Shown: piece after piece, positions 6,937 through 12,409 of the stretch
Layout: every line of letters begins with the position of its first letter
Numbering within the stretch: position 1 is the stretch's first letter
Origin: Candidatus Hydrogenedentota bacterium
GTDB taxonomy: Bacteria; Hydrogenedentota; Hydrogenedentia; Hydrogenedentales; JAEUWI01
Direction: 5' to 3'
Length of the DNA: 12,409 nucleotides
Assembly (NCBI GenBank): GCA_030430835.1
Contig: JAUIKJ010000039.1
Location: 1 to 12,409, forward strand
Notes under the pieces: model-generated
What the model was told of the DNA's origin: nothing
Databases searched by the model: none
Seen by the model: only the letters and a program-made list of their open reading frames with translations
Translations under genes and position numbers: made by a program

Positions 6937-9900
6937 ATGACCAACTTGAATTACCGTGGCGTGTTGGGCGCCGCTTGCATCATTGCCGCCACCTTCCTTG
7001 CGCCGGTAAATCCGGCCGTGGCAGACATCTACGAGGGCAACCCTGCCGCGTTCGATTTCACGATCTCTGCGGGCACGACAGGCCCGACCTTCGACATCGA
7101 CACGGATGCCGGTACGACCAACCCGGCCACCGTCTCGGGTGTGCTCGATTCCGGTGTCATGGTCTTCCGCTTCAACAATCTGACCGTCGCCAACGACGTC
7201 ACAATTACCGTAACGGGATCCAACCCCCTCTCTATCGCCGCAGCCGGTGATCTGGAGTGGGCGGCCGACATCAGTGTGGCCGACGGCGTGGCCGGCGGTG
7301 GTGCTGGCGGTGCAGCCGGTTCCGGCGGCCACCGTCTCGGTGGTACGGCGGGCCCGGGTGGCTCCGGTGGCAACGGCGGCGCCGGCCAGGGCCGCGCTTC
7401 CGGTAGCGACGGTGCCAATGGCGGGTCGGGTTCGGCCGGTGAAGCGGGCGAAAATGGTGGCGACGGCTCCCTCGGATTCGGCGCGGCCGGCTCGGTGGCC
7501 ACCGGCGGCATTGGTGGTAACGAAGGTGCCGCAAGCGGCGTCTCGACCAACCGCGGCTTCGGTGCCACCGCGACGGGTGGTGGCGGTGCACTGGGCACCG
7601 GTGCGAACAACGGCGATGCAAACCCGGGAACCGCGGCCAGCCAGAGTGGTGTACCGGGTTCTGCGGGACAGTTTGGCTCGAATGGCGGCAACGGCTTGCC
7701 GGGTAGCCAGGGCTCGGACGCCGACTTTACGGCTTCCGCGAGCGATCTCGTCTTGGCGGCGGGCAACGGCGGCGGCGGCGGCGGCGGCGGCGGTCAGGGC
7801 GGTGGTGGCCAAGGCGGCGGTCAGGGCGGCGGCGGCAGTTCCGGCGCGGGTGGCGGTGGCGGCGGTGGCGTGAACGGATCGGCCAATGGTAGCTGTACCT
7901 CCAGCGATGCGCCGGGTGGTAAGGGTGGCGATGGTGGTGCCGGTGGCGCGGGTGGTGACGGTGGTAACGGCGGTTCGGCGTTGCCGGCGGGCGATGGTGG
8001 TGAAGGTGCCAACGGCGGTGGCGCGATCGTGATCGCGGCCAAGGGCCTGCTGGTCTTTTCGGGTCAAGTCGATATTTCCGCGGGCACGCGCGGCACGGGT
8101 ACAGCCGGTGCCGGTACGGTCGCCGGCCTTGCGGGCGCGCCCGGAGGCACCGCCGAAGCGGACTCCGGCTTCACCGCCCCCGGCGGTTCCGGTACCGCAC
8201 AGGGCGCGAACGGCTGCAGCGGCTTCGACGTTCTTTCTCCCTGCAACACCTTTCAGGGTTGCCCCAGTATCAATTCCTACACCTCCGGCGCCGGTGGCGC
8301 GGGTACGCTCGGCGCTGATGGCGGTGCCGGCGGCACGGGTGCCAGCAGCGGTACCTCCGCGGCCGGTGGCGACGGCGGCTATGGCACGCCGGGTATGGCC
8401 AAACTGCAGGGCTCGGTCGTGCAGGCGTCCTCGGGCACAATTCTCGCCGGCAATGCCGCGGGCGCCCTCGCAAGCCAGAACGGCAAGTTCACCCTGATTT
8501 CCAATATGCGTGCGGCCGACGTAACGTCGAACAGCCCCACGCTGCTCAGCCCGGGCACGGTGCCCGGTGACACGACGAACGACGCGGTGCTTACCGGCCC
8601 GGCCGTCTACAACGCGGGCACCACGCTCCCGGTCATCCCACAGTTGGTCGGTGAACTCGATACCCACGGCATCCTGCAGTCCTCCTTCTACAACTCCGGC
8701 GTGAGCCGTACCCTCGTATCGTCCACCGCCAACGTCGACATTACGCGCATTCCCGATGCGAGCACCGTCTTCGATGGCTTCGATCAGCTCTTCGTCGAGA
8801 ACACCACCGGCGGTACGATTAGTGGGCAGGGCCTCATCATCGGTGCCTTCCCCGCCATCACGCTGCCGGATCTCGGTCCGGGCGAAATCTGGACCACGCA
8901 CGTTGCGCCCGGCACGGGTGCCACGGGTGTGAACAGCCTGACGATTACGACCCAGCCGGTCGGCGGCGACCGTTACGTGGGCGAGAATATCTCGCTTACC
9001 GTTGCGGCCACGGGCGGCAACCCGACGGTTTCCTACCAGTGGCAGTTGAACGAAGTGGACATTACGCTCGGCCAGAACGCCACGGCACAGAGCGCCACGC
9101 TGGTGCTGAATGCGCTGACGCTCGCCGACGCGGGCGACTACCGTTGCGTGGTCACCGACGATGGGGCCCTGGCCTCGCCGGGCACTTCGAACGTCGCCAC
9201 GGTCACCGTATACGAACACCTCGCGGCTGCGATTCAGCCGGAAGGCGGCGTGCGCTTCAGTTCGCCTCCGGACACCTTCACCTTCTACTTCGGCACCACA
9301 GGCGGCTTCCAGTCAGTGACCTACACCTGGACGAAGGACTCCGTTCCGGTGCAGACCGGCGCGAGCCCCGTCTACTTCATCAGCCCGGTAACGGCCGCCG
9401 ACGCGGGCGTCTACGAGTGCACCGCGGTGGACGACGGCACCGACACGGTCGTCTCCAACACCGCCACCTTGGTGGTCGATCCGCTCGGCATTGCCCAGCA
9501 GCCGGAGAGCGTGCTTGTCGTTGCGGGTGATGAAGCCCGCCTCGAAGTTGTCGTGGAAGGCGGCGTCGGGGCCGTCAACTACCAGTGGTACGAAGAAGAC
9601 GGCAGCAAGGCGGAGGTTGAAGTGCCGGGTGCGACCACCAACGAACTGGTCTACAATCCGGCGACGGTTGGCGACAGCGGTCTCTACTTCTGCCGCGTGA
9701 CCGACAACGCCACGAGTATCGACAGCTCGGCTGCGAGCATCGTGGTGGCCACGCCGCTGCAAATCATCGGCCAGCCGGCCAGCGTCACGGTGAACGAGGG
9801 TGCAACGGTCAGCTTCGCCGTGACCACGAACGGTGGTCAGGGCCCGATTAACTACATCTGGAAGTACGCCGGCAACCCGATCCCCTCCGCGCCGAATTCC

Positions 9901-10116
9901 GCGGTCTACACGATCAATGCGGTTGGCCAGGGCGATGCGGGCCTGTACTCCTGCGACGTGTCGGACAACGTGGCATCGCTGTCCTCGACGGATGCGGCGC
10001 TTGGCGTCGAGTCCTCCGTGCCGGCGACCGACTACCGCGGCCTCGCGGTGCTCCTCGCGCTCTGCCTGGGTGCAGGCGTCCTGCTGCTGCGCCGCTCGCG
10101 CAAAGCGATTCAGTAG
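6937..10116 (+). CDS. Secreted Gly-rich, Ig-repeat surface protein with C-terminal sorting tail
   Basis: 1059 residues from ATG 6937 (GGGAG 10 nt upstream); an in-frame ATG at 6913 would add eight residues and has weaker spacing. Signal peptide MTNLNYRGVLGAACIIAATF, cleaved after 'NPAVA'. Then come: a beta-rich N-terminal domain (nt 7022-7280); a PGRS-like glycine-rich region (nt 7285-8040 and 8280-8400) broken by short Cys-bearing islands (CTSSDAPGG; CSGFDVLSPCNTFQGC); a beta domain (8400-8930); and four I-set-like Ig domains (about 8940-9215, 9225-9480, 9485-9750, 9755-10010), each with a C-strand Trp (YQW, YTW, YQW, YIW) and a 'DAG/DSG-Y-x-C' F strand. The end is a tripartite sorting signal: VPATDY, a hydrophobic stretch (LAVLLALCLGAGVLLL) and RRSRK, like PEP-CTERM/IPTL-CTERM tails handled by exosortase/rhombosortase-type enzymes. 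The exact CTERM class was not recognised. Likely a surface or matrix adhesin. It has its own promoter and terminator. Confidence 0.9.
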   Translation: MTNLNYRGVLGAACIIAATFLAPVNPAVADIYEGNPAAFDFTISAGTTGPTFDIDTDAGTTNPATVSGVLDSGVMVFRFNNLTVANDVTITVTGSNPLSIAAAGDLEWAADISVADGVAGGGAGGAAGSGGHRLGGTAGPGGSGGNGGAGQGRASGSDGANGGSGSAGEAGENGGDGSLGFGAAGSVATGGIGGNEGAASGVSTNRGFGATATGGGGALGTGANNGDANPGTAASQSGVPGSAGQFGSNGGNGLPGSQGSDADFTASASDLVLAAGNGGGGGGGGGQGGGGQGGGQGGGGSSGAGGGGGGGVNGSANGSCTSSDAPGGKGGDGGAGGAGGDGGNGGSALPAGDGGEGANGGGAIVIAAKGLLVFSGQVDISAGTRGTGTAGAGTVAGLAGAPGGTAEADSGFTAPGGSGTAQGANGCSGFDVLSPCNTFQGCPSINSYTSGAGGAGTLGADGGAGGTGASSGTSAAGGDGGYGTPGMAKLQGSVVQASSGTILAGNAAGALASQNGKFTLISNMRAADVTSNSPTLLSPGTVPGDTTNDAVLTGPAVYNAGTTLPVIPQLVGELDTHGILQSSFYNSGVSRTLVSSTANVDITRIPDASTVFDGFDQLFVENTTGGTISGQGLIIGAFPAITLPDLGPGEIWTTHVAPGTGATGVNSLTITTQPVGGDRYVGENISLTVAATGGNPTVSYQWQLNEVDITLGQNATAQSATLVLNALTLADAGDYRCVVTDDGALASPGTSNVATVTVYEHLAAAIQPEGGVRFSSPPDTFTFYFGTTGGFQSVTYTWTKDSVPVQTGASPVYFISPVTAADAGVYECTAVDDGTDTVVSNTATLVVDPLGIAQQPESVLVVAGDEARLEVVVEGGVGAVNYQWYEEDGSKAEVEVPGATTNELVYNPATVGDSGLYFCRVTDNATSIDSSAASIVVATPLQIIGQPASVTVNEGATVSFAVTTNGGQGPINYIWKYAGNPIPSAPNSAVYTINAVGQGDAGLYSCDVSDNVASLSSTDAALGVESSVPATDYRGLAVLLALCLGAGVLLLRRSRKAIQ
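7768..7794 (+). repeat. (GGC)8-GGT trinucleotide run
   Basis: Eight consecutive GGC codons followed by GGT encode nine glycines inside the Gly-rich region. Gain or loss of units would keep the frame, so only the length of the poly-Gly loop would vary. Downstream the region up to about 7870 continues as QGGGG/QGGG near-repeats. Confidence 0.85.
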
Positions 10117-10136
10117 TTAGACAACATAGCTTCCGA

Positions 10137-10178
10137 GCCGGGGCTGGAGTGAACTACTCCAGCCCCGGCGTGTTTTTT
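10137..10178 (+). terminator. Intrinsic (Rho-independent) terminator
   Basis: A perfect 14-bp stem (GCCGGGGCTGGAGT 10137-10150, ACTCCAGCCCCGGC 10156-10169) with a 5-nt loop GAACT is followed by GTGTTTTTT. It starts 20 bp after the Gly-rich gene stop and insulates the FG-GAP operon. Confidence 0.92.
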
Positions 10179-10182
10179 GCCC

Positions 10183-10212
10183 TTGCCGGAATAAAGGATT
10201 CAGCGGTAGAAT
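10183..10212 (+). promoter_or_regulatory. Candidate promoter for the FG-GAP operon
   Basis: TTGCCG (10183-10188) and TAGAAT (10207-10212) are 18 bp apart, immediately downstream of the terminator. The -10 is 5/6 and the -35 is 4/6. The leader would be about 20 nt with GGAG at 10227-10230. Confidence 0.5.
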
Positions 10213-10238
10213 TTATACGGGTATATGGAGTGCGCGTT

Positions 10239-12236
10239 GTGACCATGCTGCAGTTGCCGTCCAGTATCAGACCTTGTGTGTTTGCCTGGCTCTTCGCCGT
10301 CTTGGCCGCACCGGCCAGCACCGAGGATCCAACGGCCTTCGTGGATGTCACCGCCGCCGCGGGGATCGACTATCTCCAGCACAGTCCGTGGAGTTTCGGG
10401 GATTGTCTCGTTTCCCCGAACTTCTGCCAGCCCGATCGGCAAACCGGTGGCGCGGCTGTGGGGGATTACGACGGGGATGGTTGGGACGACTTGTTCGTCA
10501 CGCGGCTTGATGACACCGATATCCTGTTTCGCAACCTGGGTGACGGTACCTTCACGGACGTGACGCTGAATGCAGGCCTGCTGGTCGACGCACCGACCAA
10601 CGGCCCAATCTGGGCTGACTTCGACCGCGACGGTCACCTCGATCTCTTCGTCACGGTTGTCGGCGGCACCCGTAACCTCCTTTACATGAATAACGGCGAT
10701 GGCACCTTCACGGAACAAGCCGTGGCCCGTGGCGCAGCCGTGGAGAATGGCGCCCGGCACATCGGTTTCTCCGCAGCGGTAGGCGACTACGACGGCGACG
10801 GCTATCTCGACCTCTTCACGACGGAGTGGGGGAGCAGCGCCTTCCTGCCCAACGGGGCCATCGGGCACAGTGTTCTCCTGCGCAATCGCGGGGCTGTCTC
10901 CCCCGGGTATTTCTACATCGCGAACGACGAGGCCGAAATTCTGGTCGGGCGCGACGGCGACGGCGGCGAGCGCGATATCTTCGGCTTTGCCCCCGCCTTT
11001 GTCGACCTCGACCGTGATGGCTATCTCGACCTCGCCATCGCTTCCGATTTCGGAACCAGTCAACTGCTCTGGAACGACGGTGACGGTACCTTTACGGACG
11101 GCACCTTCGCGGCGCAGGTCGGCACCGACAAGAACGGCATGGGCAGCACCTTCGGCGACTACGATGCGGATGGCGATCTCGACTGGTTCGTCACCGCCAT
11201 CTGGCTCGACCCCGAGGATTTTCCCGACGGTGTCGATCTCGAGGACCTTGGCAACCGCCTCTATCGAAACGATGCCAACCGCGTATTCTCCGACGTGACC
11301 GACGACGCGGGCGTCCGCAATGGCATGTGGGGATGGGGCACCGTCTTCTTCGACTACGACAACGACACCGACCTCGATCTTGTTATGACCAACGGGGTTC
11401 GCTTTCCCGGTCAGGAGGACGACTTCGAGATGTTTGCGGATGATCCCCTGCGCCTGTGGAACAACGACGGCACCGGACAGATGACCGAGGTATCCGAGGC
11501 CCAGGGCATCGTCGATCTCGACGATGGCAAAGGACTTCTCACCTTCGACTACGATCGCGACGGTGACCTTGATGTGCTGTGTATCAACAATGGCGATGGT
11601 CCGACGCTCTACCGCAATGACACCGGCAATGCCAATGACTGGCTGCGCATTCGCTTCAAGGATGCCGACACGGGGTTTGAAGGGCTGAACGCGTTCATCA
11701 CCCTCACCCTTCAGGACGGTGCGCCCGCGCAGGTCCGGGAGCACGGCGTCTCCAGCCATTTCCTTGGTCAGAGTGAACGCGTGTCACATTTCGGCCTGGG
11801 TCCGCATGCAGAGACGCCGGTTCATGAACTTCGGATTGAATGGCCACGCAGCGGCACGGTGCAGATTTTTTCCGAGGTTGCACGCAATCAGGAACTAACC
11901 ATCGACATCCCGGAGGCGGAGCGGGTCTATCCGCGCGACTTCACATGTCATGCGCTCGACTACCAGAACTGCGACTTCGTCATCTCGCTTTCCGAACTGC
12001 TCCGCCTCATTCAGCACTTCAACAGCGATGGCTACCATGCCGACGACGCCGGCGAGGATGGTTTCGCGCCCGGACCGGGTAGCACGAACGCCTATCCGCA
12101 CCACAGCGACTACGCGCCCGAGAACTGGCGAATCGAACTCGGCGAGCTGCTGCGCGCCATCCAGTTCTACAACAGTGGCGGTTTCACGCGCGATCCAGCC
12201 GGTGAAGACGGCTTTGCCCCGCTCGCCGCTGGTTGA
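10239..12236 (+). CDS. Secreted CRTAC1-type FG-GAP/VCBS repeat protein with ASPIC/UnbV domain and C-terminal doublet module
   Basis: 665 residues. GTG at 10239 is preferred because GGAG sits 8 nt upstream; ATG 10245 is the next choice, and the in-frame extension to 10149 overlaps the terminator. A signal peptide (about 1-26, FAWLFAVLAAPA) precedes the mature protein. Residues about 70-450 hold seven FG-GAP/VCBS blades, each with a calcium-loop pattern such as DYDGDG, DFDRDG, DLDRDG, DYDADG, DYDNDT and companion 'NxGDGTF' turns; this predicts a beta-propeller with bound Ca. Residues about 466-560 are the ASPIC/UnbV domain ('NDWLRIRF', 'SSHFLGQS', 'HFGLG', 'IEWPRSG'). Residues about 567-665 contain two copies of an 'ELLRxIQxxNSxG..AGEDGFAP' module. 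CRTAC1 proteins are extracellular; ligands are mostly unknown, so the role is probably adhesion or polysaccharide/protein binding. The next gene begins 35 bp later. Confidence 0.92.
   Translation: MTMLQLPSSIRPCVFAWLFAVLAAPASTEDPTAFVDVTAAAGIDYLQHSPWSFGDCLVSPNFCQPDRQTGGAAVGDYDGDGWDDLFVTRLDDTDILFRNLGDGTFTDVTLNAGLLVDAPTNGPIWADFDRDGHLDLFVTVVGGTRNLLYMNNGDGTFTEQAVARGAAVENGARHIGFSAAVGDYDGDGYLDLFTTEWGSSAFLPNGAIGHSVLLRNRGAVSPGYFYIANDEAEILVGRDGDGGERDIFGFAPAFVDLDRDGYLDLAIASDFGTSQLLWNDGDGTFTDGTFAAQVGTDKNGMGSTFGDYDADGDLDWFVTAIWLDPEDFPDGVDLEDLGNRLYRNDANRVFSDVTDDAGVRNGMWGWGTVFFDYDNDTDLDLVMTNGVRFPGQEDDFEMFADDPLRLWNNDGTGQMTEVSEAQGIVDLDDGKGLLTFDYDRDGDLDVLCINNGDGPTLYRNDTGNANDWLRIRFKDADTGFEGLNAFITLTLQDGAPAQVREHGVSSHFLGQSERVSHFGLGPHAETPVHELRIEWPRSGTVQIFSEVARNQELTIDIPEAERVYPRDFTCHALDYQNCDFVISLSELLRLIQHFNSDGYHADDAGEDGFAPGPGSTNAYPHHSDYAPENWRIELGELLRAIQFYNSGGFTRDPAGEDGFAPLAAG
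11946..12226 (+). repeat. Tandem C-terminal protein repeat (two copies of about 45 residues)
   Basis: Copy 1 contains 'ISLSELLRLIQHFNSDGYHA' followed by AGEDGFAP; copy 2 contains 'IELGELLRAIQFYNSGGFTR' followed by AGEDGFAP. Both are preceded by an acidic/aromatic stretch (DYQNCDFV, DYAPENWR). The position at the extreme C-terminus of a secreted protein, and the acidic loop followed by an ELLR helix, recall dockerins, although the canonical calcium-loop spacing is not met. Confidence 0.75.
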
Positions 12237-12271
12237 GTGATCGCCAAAAAACTGATGGGAGTGATACACCG

Positions 12272-12409
12272 ATGCACCTGATAATGCGCACAGGCCGTAG
12301 CCTGATTGTGCTGTTGGCCCTTTCAGGCCTTGCCCATGCCGACAACCCGCATGCTTCGGCCCTGGTCGAGGCCTTCGAAGGACACGACGCCTTCCACGTC
12401 AACTTCGAG
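12272..12409 (+). CDS. Secreted protein, N-terminal part only
   Basis: Starts at ATG 12272 with GGGAG 10 nt upstream (alternative ATG 12284) and stays open to the window end, 46 codons. A clear signal peptide is present: basic RTGRS, hydrophobic LIVLLALSGLAHA, cleavage before DNPH. The mature part begins 'DNPHASALVEAFEGHDAF' and is too short to assign; no lipobox cysteine is seen, so it is not a lipoprotein. It lies 35 bp after the FG-GAP gene with no terminator between, and is probably co-transcribed with it. Confidence 0.75.
   Translation, partial: MHLIMRTGRSLIVLLALSGLAHADNPHASALVEAFEGHDAFHVNFE

Noticed and set aside
6778..9219. Long minus-strand open frame (813 codons) across the Gly-rich gene
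   Set aside because: Its translation is low-complexity Arg/Ala/Thr/Gly from GGT/GGC codons read backwards, with no domain, no ribosome binding site and no signal. It is an artefact of codon bias in the plus-strand gene.
10200..11759. Minus-strand frame of 519 codons opposite the FG-GAP gene
   Set aside because: The repeated GAC/GAT-rich calcium loops give a Val/Ile-rich mirror frame. It has no start context or recognisable domain, while the plus strand has clear FG-GAP and ASPIC motifs.

Overview
The window is GC-rich bacterial DNA with dense coding. It holds seven protein genes that are complete or nearly so, two genes cut by the window edges, and one broken gene. The combination is typical of a large-genome, surface-complex Gram-negative lineage of the PVC/Planctomycetota or candidate Hydrogenedentota type. 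The signs are a Ser/Thr kinase fused to an FGE-like domain, a CRTAC1-type FG-GAP/ASPIC protein ending in a doublet of 'ELLRxIQ' repeats, a Gly-rich Ig-repeat protein with a C-terminal sorting signal, and chromosomal ParDE. The lineage is an inference from gene style; there is no marker gene in the window.

Layout. Positions 1-401 (minus strand) carry a ParD antitoxin followed by a ParE toxin that runs off the left edge. Positions 559-3677 (plus strand) carry an exported penicillin-acylase-family Ntn hydrolase and a phosphotransferase of the APH/choline-kinase fold, joined by a GTGA stop-start overlap. Positions 6573-3681 (minus strand) carry a zinc-ribbon/Ser-Thr kinase/FGE-like membrane protein, then a small zinc-ribbon protein with its own near-consensus promoter, then a three-helix membrane protein gene stopped by an amber codon at codon 12 and lacking a natural end.

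Positions 6574-6936 form a divergent intergenic region with a near-consensus plus-strand promoter and a leader of roughly 190 nt. Positions 6937-10116 encode a 1059-residue secreted, Gly-rich, Ig-repeat protein with a C-terminal membrane sorting tail. It ends at a textbook intrinsic terminator (14-bp stem plus T-tract). Positions 10239-12236 encode a secreted seven-bladed-type FG-GAP/ASPIC protein, and from 12272 a further signal-peptide protein starts in the same transcription unit and leaves the right edge.

The parts worth a second look are the coupled acylase-kinase pair, the kinase with an FGE-like domain lacking the catalytic cysteines, the amber-interrupted membrane gene, the Gly-rich/Ig CTERM protein with one unpaired cysteine per Ig domain, and the tandem C-terminal module of the FG-GAP protein. 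Nothing in the window is clearly a CRISPR, phage, IS or DGR element, and no RNA gene was recognised.
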